This document shows positions 52,432-61,261 of a DNA stretch of 64,000 bases, piece by piece. The stretch covers positions 186,001 through 250,000 of the forward strand of contig CAWBRU010000018.1 of assembly GCA_963791325.1 (NCBI GenBank), given 5' to 3'. Numbering within the stretch: the first letter of the stretch is position 1; each line of letters starts with the position of its first letter. Made by a program: the position numbers and the translations under genes. The stretch is from JBEVJK01 sp963791325. GTDB lineage: Bacteria > Pseudomonadota > Alphaproteobacteria > Rhizobiales > Rhizobiaceae. The notes beneath the pieces were generated by a model. The model searched no databases. It saw nothing but the letters and a program-made list of their open reading frames with translations, and was not told the DNA's origin.

Positions 52432-53333
52432 CTGCCGAACCGCTCCAGCCAGTGCCTTGCCAGGTCGGAGCGCCGACAGATCCAGATGCGCTTATCTGCA
52501 CGCACGCTTTCCAGGAAGCGCAGGAGGCCGGTCATCCGGCCCGGACGTGCGGCAAGCCTGCAGTGCAGGGAGACTGTCATCAGGCGCGGGGTGCGCTCGC
52601 CCTCTGCGAGCAGAAAGGCAACCGCGTCGGCGAGGTACTCATGGAATTGCGACCCTGTTTCGAGCCCCGACCCGCGCGAGAACCGGCTGTCGTTGCAATC
52701 GAAGCTGTGCGGCACGACCAGATGATCCTTGCCTTCGACCTGCACGAAATAGGGCAGATCGTCGTTGTAGTCGTCGCAATCGAACAGAAAGCCGCCGTGC
52801 TCGACCACCAGCCGGCGCGTGTTGAGGCTCGGCCGCCCCGTGTACCAGCCGAGCGGCCTCAGCCCCGCCAGGCGTTCAATGGTGGTCACGGTGCGGGCAA
52901 TCTGGGCGCGCTCTTCCGCCTCGCTCACCCCTTCATAGTCGATCCAGCGCCAGCCGTGGCAGACCACGTCGCTGCCGAGCTTCCTGATCGCCGGGCCCAC
53001 CTCTGGATTGAGCTCGAGCGCCCGGCCGACCACGTAGAATGTCGGGACGATCCCGACCTTTTGGAACGCCGCAAGCAGACGCCAGACGCCGACGCGCGAG
53101 CCATATTCGTATTGCGATTCGATGTTGCGGTTGCGCACGCCGGGAACCGCCGGTGCGACGCCGATGTCCGACAGGATGGTTTCGGACAACCCGTCGCCCT
53201 CGCCGATGCTGTACTCCGCCCCTTCCTCGTAGTTGACGACGAGGTTCAAGGCCAATCGTGCCCCGCCGGGCCACGCGGGATCCGGCGGAGCGTTGCCGTA
53301 GCCGATCAGGTCCCTCACCGGTTCGTAGACCAT
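52428..53333 (-). CDS. PuuE-like polysaccharide deacetylase family enzyme, copy 1
   Basis: A 301-aa NodB-fold hydrolase of the metal-independent allantoinase (PuuE) branch. Phrases are YGNAPPDPAWPGGARLALN, VNYEEGAEYSIGEGD, CHGWRWIDYEG and DDLPYFVQVEGKDHLVVP. A second, more canonical copy lies at 60 kb. The substrate is more likely a cyclic amide or ureide than a polysaccharide. Coupled to proV by an ATGA overlap. Confidence 0.87.
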   Translation of the reverse strand: MVYEPVRDLIGYGNAPPDPAWPGGARLALNLVVNYEEGAEYSIGEGDGLSETILSDIGVAPAVPGVRNRNIESQYEYGSRVGVWRLLAAFQKVGIVPTFYVVGRALELNPEVGPAIRKLGSDVVCHGWRWIDYEGVSEAEERAQIARTVTTIERLAGLRPLGWYTGRPSLNTRRLVVEHGGFLFDCDDYNDDLPYFVQVEGKDHLVVPHSFDCNDSRFSRGSGLETGSQFHEYLADAVAFLLAEGERTPRLMTVSLHCRLAARPGRMTGLLRFLESVRADKRIWICRRSDLARHWLERFGR

Positions 53334-53392
53334 CGATGCCTTATTCCGGGGGGTTCGCCGTGCGCCGGGCTGCGGCGGCTCGTTTCAGCATA

Positions 53393-54595
53393 TCACAGGA
53401 TCCTGAGCTCATCTGTCTGATAGGTCAGCCGCACGCCGCCTTGCGGCGTGACGAGAACGTTGTCTGTCATGCCGATGAAGCTGAGGCGCTCTGCCATGCC
53501 CGGATCGTCGAAGGTGAGCGAGGGATGGAAGGACACCACCTCGCCGGCGAGCAGCGGCTTGTCGTTACCTGGCGCCCACATGCCCTCGATCGCGTCCGCG
53601 CCGATGCCGTGCAGGCTGTAGTTGGACGGGCTAAGCCCGATGCGCTGGCCGGCGATCCTGCGCTCGACGACGGCGAGCACATCCGCTCCGGTCGCACCTG
53701 GCCGGATCACCGGCAATGCCTCGGCCCAGATCTCCTGCACCAGCGTCCAGAACCCTTGCAGCTCGGGCGAGGGCGGACCGAAGCTGTAGCTGCGCCTGAG
53801 CTCGAGCCAGTAGCCCGCCGGGCCGGGCGTCTCGATCCACAGCATGAACTGGCAGTCCCGCTCGATTCGTTTGTTAGAGCCGTAGCTCACCGCGGTGAAC
53901 GGCGTCGTCGCCATGGCGACCTTGACGTCGCGGCAGCCGTGCAGCTTGGCCAGCCGGGATGCCGCGCCGGCAATGTCGGCCTCCTGCACGCCCGGACGGA
54001 TCTCCGCCTCCATCGCCTGAAAGATCTTGCGGAACACGGCGGAGACGTGCCTGAGACTGGCCAGCTCCTCGTCGCTCTTGACGCGCCGGACCTCCTCGAA
54101 GGCGGCGGTCGCGTCGGCCGTCTCGAAGGCGGAAGCGGCGTGCGTGAGCTCGTCGAGATGGGCGGCCGAGATCGCGTCGGACAGGCCGACGACGCCGATC
54201 CGGCCGGGCGCCACGCCATAGTCGGCGAGCACGCGCGCCACCTCTTCGCCCGGCCTCGGGCTGGCGCGGAAATCTTCGGCCCAGGCCGTCCGTCTGGCCT
54301 GGCCGAGCCCGACCACGGGCGTGGTGATGAACACCGGGGGACCGCTGGGCAGCACCACGACGAACGAATTGGCGGTGAATTGGAACACATCGGACGTGTA
54401 GAGCACCCGGCCCCGGTAGCGCAGGTCGCCCTTGCCGGCCACCACCAGCGCGGCAAACCCTTCTGCCTCCATCATCGCCCGCAGGCGCGCGAGGCGACGC
54501 GCGCGCTCGCCGTCGCTCGCCAGCCTGAGCTTGGCGGCCCGCCCGAGGTCGTCAACCGCCGGAAAGGTGGAACCGGTGAAGCTTGTTTCCGTCAT
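53393..54595 (-). CDS. M24 (creatinase/aminopeptidase-P) family protein lacking usual metal ligands
   Basis: A 400-aa protein. The N-terminal creatinase-type domain (1-170) and the C-terminal pita-bread fold (180-400) are recognisable from VKSDEELASLRHVSAVFR onward. Of the five metal ligands (Asp, Asp, His, Glu, Glu), the two Asp positions read Glu (WIETPG and YWLELRRS), one His survives (LHGIGAD), and the two Glu positions are changed (SFHPSL; GMTDNVLVT). A metal-independent reaction, as in creatinase, is therefore likely. It lies between proX and the PuuE-like gene. Annotation as an Xaa-Pro peptidase would be misleading. Confidence 0.8.
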   Translation of the reverse strand: MTETSFTGSTFPAVDDLGRAAKLRLASDGERARRLARLRAMMEAEGFAALVVAGKGDLRYRGRVLYTSDVFQFTANSFVVVLPSGPPVFITTPVVGLGQARRTAWAEDFRASPRPGEEVARVLADYGVAPGRIGVVGLSDAISAAHLDELTHAASAFETADATAAFEEVRRVKSDEELASLRHVSAVFRKIFQAMEAEIRPGVQEADIAGAASRLAKLHGCRDVKVAMATTPFTAVSYGSNKRIERDCQFMLWIETPGPAGYWLELRRSYSFGPPSPELQGFWTLVQEIWAEALPVIRPGATGADVLAVVERRIAGQRIGLSPSNYSLHGIGADAIEGMWAPGNDKPLLAGEVVSFHPSLTFDDPGMAERLSFIGMTDNVLVTPQGGVRLTYQTDELRIL

Positions 54596-54678
54596 CGCGA
54601 GAACGTCCGTCTGAGCGTGGCATGGAGGGACCGGCCGCACAGGCGGCCGATCCTTGCTTGGCGGTCTGCCCCGTCAAC

Positions 54679-55665
54679 TCATTTGGCCGCCTTCAGCCAG
54701 GCATCGAACTCCGCCCGGTGCGCCTTGACCCACTCCTCGGCATGGCGAACGACGTCCGCCTCCTTGGACTCGCCGTGCTGGATCAGCAGGTTTTCCGCGT
54801 TGATGTCATCGAGCGGAATGCGCACGCTGGCGAGGAACTTTTCCGCGCCCGGATTGGCCGCGAGGAAGTCGGAATTGGCCAGGATATAGATGTCGTTCAG
54901 CGGAAAGCCGGTGGTCGAGCTGCCGCAATTCTGTTCGGGCGGGCAGGATGCGGGATCGACGCTCAGCCAGACCGTCTGCTCGCCCGCCTTCATCTCGGCG
55001 ATCGTCCAGTTGGGGGTCCAGGTGTAGAAAAACACCGGCTCGCCGCGTTTGAACTTCGCCAGGGTGTCCGCGATAAGCACCGAATATTCGCCCTGGTTGT
55101 GGTCGATCGTGTCGTGCAGGCCGATCTTGTCGAGCTCGAAATTGATGACCTTCTCGGCGCCCCAGCCGGGGTTGGCGCCGGCGAGATCGGCCTTGCCGTT
55201 GCCGTTGCTGTCGAACAGCGCTGCGACTTTCGGATCCTTGAACTGCTCGAGGCTCTTGATGCCGTACTTGTCCGCCGTCGCCTTGTCGACCAGATAGCCC
55301 TGTGCCGCGCCGGTGATGGTCGGGCCGAGGCGCTTGGTCTGGCCGGCGATCTGCTCATAGAAGGAGTTGTGCAGCGGAACCCATTCGTCGACCGCGAAAG
55401 CGCAGTCGCCGGTTGCGACCGACTGGTGGACCAGGGGGACGGACAGGGTTTTCGGCATGTCGACGGTGTAGCCCAGCTCGCGCAGGCCGAGGATCGGGAT
55501 CAGCTGATGGAACAGCCCCTCGATGGAAGTCGATGTACAGGTCACCACCGGCTTCCCGCCGTTCGGGGCATCCTCGGCCCGGCTCGCAGTCACCGTGCCC
55601 AGGCTTCCCGCCAGCAGCGACGCCCCAAGAAGGCTTGCCTGCGCAAACTCGCGTAGATGGTACAT
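54679..55665 (-). CDS. Quaternary-amine ABC transporter substrate-binding protein (ProX-like)
   Basis: A 328-aa periplasmic binding protein. The signal peptide covers residues 1-30 (ending ASRAED). The OpuAC/ProX domain has STSIEGLFHQLIPILGLREL and FYTWTPNWTIAEM, with the Trp residues that usually cage a quaternary ammonium. The start at 55665 is adjacent to the proW stop. Betaine-like compounds are the expected ligand class. Confidence 0.9.
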   Translation of the reverse strand: MYHLREFAQASLLGASLLAGSLGTVTASRAEDAPNGGKPVVTCTSTSIEGLFHQLIPILGLRELGYTVDMPKTLSVPLVHQSVATGDCAFAVDEWVPLHNSFYEQIAGQTKRLGPTITGAAQGYLVDKATADKYGIKSLEQFKDPKVAALFDSNGNGKADLAGANPGWGAEKVINFELDKIGLHDTIDHNQGEYSVLIADTLAKFKRGEPVFFYTWTPNWTIAEMKAGEQTVWLSVDPASCPPEQNCGSSTTGFPLNDIYILANSDFLAANPGAEKFLASVRIPLDDINAENLLIQHGESKEADVVRHAEEWVKAHRAEFDAWLKAAK

Positions 55666-55666
55666 G

Positions 55667-56548
55667 TCAGTTCCCCTTTGTGTTATCTGCCCGATTTCTG
55701 TGTTGTGCCTCAGAGAGTGCGCGGCCGATCCTGTCGACTGAGATGGCAATCACCACGATCGCGACACCGGCCGTCGTCGCCATGCCCACGTCCAGCCGGT
55801 TGATGCCGGAATAGACGCTGAGCCCGAGCCCGCCGGCGCCGATCAGGGCGGCGATCACGACCATGCTGAGCGACAGCATCAGCGCCTGGTTGATGCCGGC
55901 GGCGATCGTCGGCATCGCCAGCGGCACCTGGATCTCCCGCAGCACCTGGAATCGGGTACAGCCAAAGGCATTGCCGGCTTCGACCACGTTGGGATCGACC
56001 TCGCGTATGCCGAGACTGGTCAGCCGGATCATCGGCGGCAGCGCGACGACGATGGTCGCCAGAACGGCCGGCACGTTGCCGATGCCGAACAGCATGACGA
56101 TCGGAACCAGATAGACGAAAGTGGGCGCGGTCTGCATGGCGTCGAGGACGGGACGGATCGCGTGCTCGAAGCGGTCGCTGCGGGCGGCGAGTACGCCGAG
56201 CGGCAGCCCGACAAGGATGCAGAATATCACCGAGGTGAGCATCATGGCGACCGTCGTCATCGCCATGTCCCACAGACCGAGGAAGCCGATGAGCAGAAAT
56301 CCCGCCACCACCCAACCGGCGAGCCGGCGGCCGCCCGTGGACCAGGCGATCAGGCCCAGCAGGACGAGGAAGAGGACGGCAGGTGTGGCCCTCAAAAAAT
56401 GATCAAGCGCATCAAGGCAGATGGCGATCGGCTGCCTGATTGCAATGAACAAAGGTCTGAGATGGATGACGAGCCAGGTTACGGCTTCCTGGATCCATTG
56501 GCTCGCAGGCAGAGTGTAGCGGTCGAACAGCTCGTTCAGGAAATACAT
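55667..56548 (-). CDS. Quaternary-amine ABC transporter permease (ProW-like)
   Basis: A 293-aa permease with six to seven helices. The membrane-embedded N-terminal third includes WIQEAVTWLVIHLRPLF. The BPD-transport EAA-like region is EAGNAFGCTRFQVLREIQVPLA. It is first in the minus-strand cluster, separated from proX by 1 nt. It faces the divergent regulator gene at 56806, with a 257-bp promoter gap in which I see no specific box. Confidence 0.9.
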   Translation of the reverse strand: MYFLNELFDRYTLPASQWIQEAVTWLVIHLRPLFIAIRQPIAICLDALDHFLRATPAVLFLVLLGLIAWSTGGRRLAGWVVAGFLLIGFLGLWDMAMTTVAMMLTSVIFCILVGLPLGVLAARSDRFEHAIRPVLDAMQTAPTFVYLVPIVMLFGIGNVPAVLATIVVALPPMIRLTSLGIREVDPNVVEAGNAFGCTRFQVLREIQVPLAMPTIAAGINQALMLSLSMVVIAALIGAGGLGLSVYSGINRLDVGMATTAGVAIVVIAISVDRIGRALSEAQHRNRADNTKGN

Positions 56549-56805
56549 TTCGCCCTTATCCGCCCAAGGCGGGCTTCACCAGATCCGCCGTTAAACCAGC
56601 CGTCGAACGACAAAATCGCGCTTCGAAGAATTGGCTGAGGCAGATCTCTGCCTGAACTCGGCGAGAGCTTAGCGTTTGCAATAACCTATCGGAAGACCTG
56701 TTACTATAGTCGTTTCCTATGGGTGCCATAGATGCAAAATATTGGACTTCGCCTGCCAAGCACTCTTCCTTTCTCATGCATGAACAACGCCCTGTGGAAG
56801 GCTTC

Positions 56806-58890
56806 ATGATCGACATCGAGACAAGGCCGCCATCTGCGGGCGGCCGCCCCGATTGGTTGGCAGCATCGCTGGAACGCGGTGGCGGACAGCTCCTCTATGC
56901 GGCGGTCGATGAAGCGGACTTGGCCGATGCTTTGCGGGCCCAGGACAAGCTGCGCGTGGTCAGGTCGGACCGCTCGAGGCAGGGCCGTCCCTATGCGGCT
57001 TGGAAGCCAGCATTGGAGACGCTCGCAGAGGCGCTGCCGTCGCTGACGGAGATCCAGCAATCGGCACTTGCAGAGCTCGCGTCGATCGACGCCGACGCCG
57101 GGCGGCTTGCCGAGCTGCCCTCATACCAGGCGCGCTACCGACTGTTCGATGCGTGTCGCGCGCTGCTTGAAGAGGCTGGGCGCCGGCAGCCGTTCGTCGT
57201 CTTGCTCCCGGCACTCGACTCGATGGATCGGCCCTCGCTCAGGCTTCTTCTGTTCCTGTGGCCGTTCCTTCCCGACCTGCGCGTCACAGTCCTGTCGCGC
57301 TTGCCGCAAGGCGCTTCCGGCCGGGAGGATCAACGAGCTGTCCTGAAGCGCCTCGTCGCCGGGCCGATGACCGGCGCGATCCCCTATGAGGCTGGCCGCA
57401 GCGCGGCGGACTGGCTGGCTGAGGCCACCTGGGCCAAGCGGGTCGGTGCACCGGAACACGCGGCGTCTTGCCTTTCCCAGGCGCTCGCCGCATCGCCTGC
57501 CGGCCGCAGCGAAGCCATCCTTGAAGACCTGATCCTGGTCGCTGCGGAGGCGGGCGTCGACGATCAGCTCGCGGAGCGGATCGCCGACTGGCGCGCTCTC
57601 GGCCCGGCTAAGACGCCGGTGCAGATCGCCGGTTTTGCGCGCGCCGTCATGGAGGCCGGCGCTGCGCGTGATGCCGTCGGCCAGCTGATCGACGGCAGTG
57701 CCGGCCCGGCCGAACTGCCCGCCGACAGGCTTGTCTGGGCGCGGCTGCGCATGCTCGACCCTCCACGGCTCGAAGAGATCGCCGACGGGCGCGTGAAGGT
57801 CGGTCGCTGGATCGGCGCGGACGCCGAGGCGGTCCGGATCCTGAGGACGCTCGGCGACGAAGGCGACTATGCGCGAACCTTGGTGGTCTATGACTGGTGG
57901 CCGAAGGAGGAGATCGAGGCGCTGATCCCGCGGATCCGGGCCTGGCGCAATGAGAGCGCGCGAAGCCGCGGCCTTTCGGTGGCGGCAGAGACGCTGATGT
58001 ACCGGCACGGCGCGTTCGCCGAAGCCTGCCGGTTGCTTGAAGAGCAAGTGGCCCTGCACCAGGGGCGAGGGGCCATCGAGGAGCTGGCCAAGGCGCAGGT
58101 GCGTCTGACGATGGCGCAGCTCGCCGATGGGCAACTCGACGAAGCGGAGCGGACGCGCAGCCGCGCGCGCGAGACCGTCAATCGGCTGGGGCCCGATTAC
58201 CTGATTTATGAGCATGCGGGCACCAAGAGCGGCGGCGATCTCTACCCCGAGATCTCCATGGAATCCAACTTCGCCTGGTACCGCGACGGCGATTGGCTGG
58301 CTGTCGCCGAACACTGGGCGCGGGCCGTCGCCATGCACGAAAGCGGCGGCAGCCCGGTCCATATCGTCGAGGCGGCGATGGCGGCCCAGGCTTATGCGCG
58401 GCTGGGACGGTTCGACGATGCATGCGTTTACCTGGACGAGCTGGCCTCGATCCTGCCGCATCTCGAACCGCGCGACTGGGCTTTCAACGGCGCCGTCGGG
58501 CGCGCCTCGCATGCCATTTGGGACATGCTGAACGCCAGCTACGCGCCGCAGTTCCGCGCGCATGCCAGCGATCTCCTGGCAGCAGGCGTCGGCGACTGGA
58601 CCAACACGTCGCTGCTGCAGACCGTCGCCCGGATGGCGGCCCTGACCGGGGATTTCGACGCAGCGTCGGACCATTTTGCGCGTGCCCGCGAAAGCTTCAG
58701 CCCGTCCCAGCGGCCGCAGCGTGCCATCGTCGACTTCGACGAGGCGATCGCCTTGCGGCTCATGGATCGCGACCCCGAGCGCCGGCGATCGCTCCTCGAC
58801 GCGGCGGTGACGACCTTCAGGGCATACCGCATGGACGGGTGGGAAGCTCGCCTCGCCGCGGAGACGCGTCGTTCCGGTGCCGGGCGATGA
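56806..58890 (+). CDS. TPR-like helical protein, possible regulator of the amine cluster
   Basis: A 694-aa soluble protein, mostly alpha-helical. The first 200 residues include a hydrophobic-strand segment (PFVVLLPALDSMDRPSLRLL) like a degenerate STAND-ATPase core without Walker A. The remainder is TPR-like helical repeats (for example GAFAEACRLLEEQVALHQG and GRFDDACVYLDELASI). I find no DNA-binding domain. Two upstream ATGs (56719, 56776) are alternatives; 56806 has GGAAGG before it. It diverges from proW and overlaps the epimerase gene, so it probably belongs to the same pathway. Confidence 0.6.
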   Translation: MIDIETRPPSAGGRPDWLAASLERGGGQLLYAAVDEADLADALRAQDKLRVVRSDRSRQGRPYAAWKPALETLAEALPSLTEIQQSALAELASIDADAGRLAELPSYQARYRLFDACRALLEEAGRRQPFVVLLPALDSMDRPSLRLLLFLWPFLPDLRVTVLSRLPQGASGREDQRAVLKRLVAGPMTGAIPYEAGRSAADWLAEATWAKRVGAPEHAASCLSQALAASPAGRSEAILEDLILVAAEAGVDDQLAERIADWRALGPAKTPVQIAGFARAVMEAGAARDAVGQLIDGSAGPAELPADRLVWARLRMLDPPRLEEIADGRVKVGRWIGADAEAVRILRTLGDEGDYARTLVVYDWWPKEEIEALIPRIRAWRNESARSRGLSVAAETLMYRHGAFAEACRLLEEQVALHQGRGAIEELAKAQVRLTMAQLADGQLDEAERTRSRARETVNRLGPDYLIYEHAGTKSGGDLYPEISMESNFAWYRDGDWLAVAEHWARAVAMHESGGSPVHIVEAAMAAQAYARLGRFDDACVYLDELASILPHLEPRDWAFNGAVGRASHAIWDMLNASYAPQFRAHASDLLAAGVGDWTNTSLLQTVARMAALTGDFDAASDHFARARESFSPSQRPQRAIVDFDEAIALRLMDRDPERRRSLLDAAVTTFRAYRMDGWEARLAAETRRSGAGR

Positions 58891-59951
58891 CTGGCGAGCT
58901 GCGCGGCGACGCGTCGCCCCGCATCATCGTCACCGGCGGCGCCGGCTTCGTCATGAGCAACGTCGCGCACGCACTTCTGGCCTCCAACCCGGCGGCGCAG
59001 GTGTTGATTGTCGACATCTACGAAGGTGATACTCTGGCCGAGCAGTTCCTCGCCGCGTTTGGTAGCCGCGTCGCCTTCGGTTTCGCCGATGTGAGAGATC
59101 CGCGCCAGTTGCGCGACCTCGGCCAGGACTTCGATCCCACCCACGTGGTTCATGGCGCGGCGGTGACCCATCAGCCCAGGCTGGAGGTGGAGCAGCCGTC
59201 GATCTATGCCGAAGTCAACATCATGGGCACGGTCAACCTGCTCGACTGGGCGCGTGGGTTGCCGCGACTGGAGCGGTTCGTCCATGTCAGCACCGGCGGG
59301 GTCTACGGCGCGCCTTCGCCTAGTTCGCCGCTGGGTTCGCAGCCGGAAGACGGGCCGTTCGATCCGCCCGAACTCTACGCCGTCAGTAAGTTCGCAGCAG
59401 AGCTTTTCGTCAGGCGCTACCGCGAGCTCTTCTCGCTCGGCACCGTGCGTGTCCGACTGGCCGATGTGTTCGGACCCATGGAGCGGGCGACCGGCGCGAG
59501 AAGCGGCATGTCGTTGCCCTACAAGATGATGCGCGCAGCGCTCGAGCGCCGTCCCTTGCGAGTGACCGCACGAAGCCACCTCGCGCCCATCGACCTGACC
59601 AGCGCCGAAGACGTCGCTTCGGCGCTCAACCGATTGCTCCTTGCCGGCGACCTTTCGCACGACGTCTACAACATTGCTGCCGGCCGGCACGTCGCCGTCG
59701 GCGCGCTGTTCGACGCGTTCAGGCGTGTCGAGCCGGCCTTCACAGTCGAGACGGTGGCTTTGCCGCAGGCCGAAGTGGATCTCGATCCGTCCAATCGTAC
59801 GGCACGCTACAACGCTTACGACACGGCCCGCATCGGTGCGCTCGGCTGGAAGCCGCGCCCGCTCGAGCAACAGCTAGGCGCCTATCGCGACTGGGTGAGC
59901 GCCGATCCGGACAGTCGATGCCCGGTCTCTGCCGGTAAGTCGGGCAACTAG
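58887..59951 (+). CDS. NAD-dependent epimerase/dehydratase family protein
   Basis: A 354-aa extended SDR. The cofactor motif reads TGGAGFVMSN, in which the third Gly of TGxxGxxG is Met. The active-site Ser/Thr is in VHVSTGGVYG and the Tyr-Lys pair in YAVSKFAAELF. It is coupled to the upstream gene by an ATGA overlap and is followed by a PuuE-like gene. The substrate is unlikely to be a nucleotide sugar, given the operon, but this cannot be confirmed. Confidence 0.85.
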   Translation: MTGELRGDASPRIIVTGGAGFVMSNVAHALLASNPAAQVLIVDIYEGDTLAEQFLAAFGSRVAFGFADVRDPRQLRDLGQDFDPTHVVHGAAVTHQPRLEVEQPSIYAEVNIMGTVNLLDWARGLPRLERFVHVSTGGVYGAPSPSSPLGSQPEDGPFDPPELYAVSKFAAELFVRRYRELFSLGTVRVRLADVFGPMERATGARSGMSLPYKMMRAALERRPLRVTARSHLAPIDLTSAEDVASALNRLLLAGDLSHDVYNIAAGRHVAVGALFDAFRRVEPAFTVETVALPQAEVDLDPSNRTARYNAYDTARIGALGWKPRPLEQQLGAYRDWVSADPDSRCPVSAGKSGN

Positions 59952-59960
59952 GCAAAAGTC

Positions 59961-60899
59961 ATGCGCAAAGAAGGCCCGACGATGCCCCCAGCTGCTTACC
60001 CTCGCGATCTCGAAGGCTACGGGGCCAATCCGCCGCACGCCAGATGGCCGAATGATGCCCGCATTGCTGTGCAGTTTGTTCTCAATGTCGAAGAGGGCGG
60101 GGAAAACTCGATCCTGCACGGCGACACGCATTCTGAGGCGCACCTGTCGGAAACCATCGCGCAGCCGCTCGAGGGACAGCGAAACCTGATCGTGGAATCG
60201 TTCTATGAGTATGGCGCGCGCGCCGGCTTCTGGCGTATTCTGAGGCTGTTCGAGAAATACCGGATGCCGTTCACCTGCTTCGCGGTCGGCATGGCCATCG
60301 AGCGGACGCCTGCCGTGGCGCGGGCCATGCGCGACGCAGGGCACGAGATTGCGACCCATGGATGGCGCTGGATCAACTACCAGAACGTGCCCGAGGAGGT
60401 GGAGCGGGCACATATCCGGCGCGCGATAGAAGCTCATGAGGCCGTGATTGGAGAACGGCCGCTGGGCTTCTACGCCGGCCGGCTGAGCGCAGCCTCGCGC
60501 AAGCTCTGCATTGAGGCCGGCTTTCTCTACGACGCCGACTCCTATGCCGATGATCTGCCCTACTGGACGGCGGAGCATGGCCGACCTCACCTGGTGGTGC
60601 CGTACACATCGGACGTCACCGACATGAAATTCCAGACGACCACCGGCAGCTTTAGCTGCGGCGACCAGTTCTTCAACTACCTGCGCGACTCCTTCGATTG
60701 CCTCTATGACGAGGGTGCCGAGCGACCGAAGATGATGTCAGTCGCCATGCACAGCCGCATTCTAGGTCGCCCAGGACGGATACAGTCGCTCGCGCGCTTC
60801 TTGGATTATATCAGCGAGAAGGATGCGGTTTGGGTGGCACGCCGCATCGACATCGCGCAGCACTGGATCAAGTGTCATCCGCCGGCGGTTGCCGGGTGA
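59961..60899 (+). CDS. PuuE-like allantoinase / polysaccharide deacetylase family enzyme, copy 2
   Basis: A 312-aa NodB-fold hydrolase close to the metal-independent allantoinase PuuE. Diagnostic phrases are YPRDLEGYGANPPHARWP, VEEGGENSILHGD, HEIATHGWRWINYQN and DDLPYWTAEHGRPHLVVPYT. An internal ATG at 59982 (after AAAGAAGG) is an equally good start. No other purine-ureide genes are near, so the natural substrate may be a different cyclic amide handled by this cluster. Confidence 0.87.
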   Translation: MRKEGPTMPPAAYPRDLEGYGANPPHARWPNDARIAVQFVLNVEEGGENSILHGDTHSEAHLSETIAQPLEGQRNLIVESFYEYGARAGFWRILRLFEKYRMPFTCFAVGMAIERTPAVARAMRDAGHEIATHGWRWINYQNVPEEVERAHIRRAIEAHEAVIGERPLGFYAGRLSAASRKLCIEAGFLYDADSYADDLPYWTAEHGRPHLVVPYTSDVTDMKFQTTTGSFSCGDQFFNYLRDSFDCLYDEGAERPKMMSVAMHSRILGRPGRIQSLARFLDYISEKDAVWVARRIDIAQHWIKCHPPAVAG

Positions 60900-61003
60900 T
60901 GACGCTACCGAAGCGGCTGGACACAATGGAGAAGCTTGTCTTGTCGGACGAGGGCGGCGTCCGGATCGCTGTCCTGCCCCTTGCCACGTTCAAACGGAAG
61001 TGA
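60899..61003 (+). other. Possible 34-codon ORF
   Basis: The ATG at 60899 overlaps the preceding stop and opens 34 codons beginning MTLPKRLDTMEKLVLSDEGG. The composition is plausible but there is no RBS or family. It may be a remnant of a longer gene. The rest of the gap to the tRNA (about 115 bp) shows nothing except the tRNA-like sequence listed next. Confidence 0.25.
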
Positions 61004-61080
61004 ACCCGTGTTTCCGGCGTGAATGCCGGCATTCTCCCAGGCGGATATTCGACATATTTCGTTGGAAGTCACAGAAATGC

Positions 61081-61108
61081 TGGCACGCCCAAGGGGTATC
61101 GAACCCCT
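61081..61108 (-). other. tRNA 3'-half-like sequence ending in CCA
   Basis: The minus strand reads AGGGG TTCGATA CCCCT (a perfect T-arm with a canonical loop start), then 7 nt TGGGCGT, a G and CCA. This is exactly the layout of a tRNA 3' end. It lies 10 nt downstream of tRNA-Ser, and no matching 5' half is visible nearby. It could be an attachment-site relic, a broken tRNA gene or a tRNA-like processing element. Confidence 0.5.
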
Positions 61109-61118
61109 GTTTGCGCCG

Positions 61119-61205
61119 CGGATGGGGTGGGATTCGAACCCACGGTAGAGTTGCCCCTACGCCAGTTTTCAAGACTGGAGCCTTCAACCACTCGGCCACC
61201 CATCC
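61119..61205 (-). tRNA. tRNA-Ser (anticodon UGA)
   Basis: An 87-nt class II tRNA. The acceptor GGATGGG pairs with CCCATCC, with discriminator G. The anticodon stem CCAGT/ACTGG encloses the loop CTTGAAA (anticodon TGA). A long variable arm (GTAGGGGCAACTCTAC) is followed by the T-arm GTGGG TTCGAAT CCCAC. The anticodon and long variable arm identify serine. CCA is not encoded. Confidence 0.95.
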
Positions 61206-61261
61206 CGCGCGGGCGCAGTCACGCGCGCGGTCGAGGCTTTAGCGCCGCCGGCTTCGGTCCG

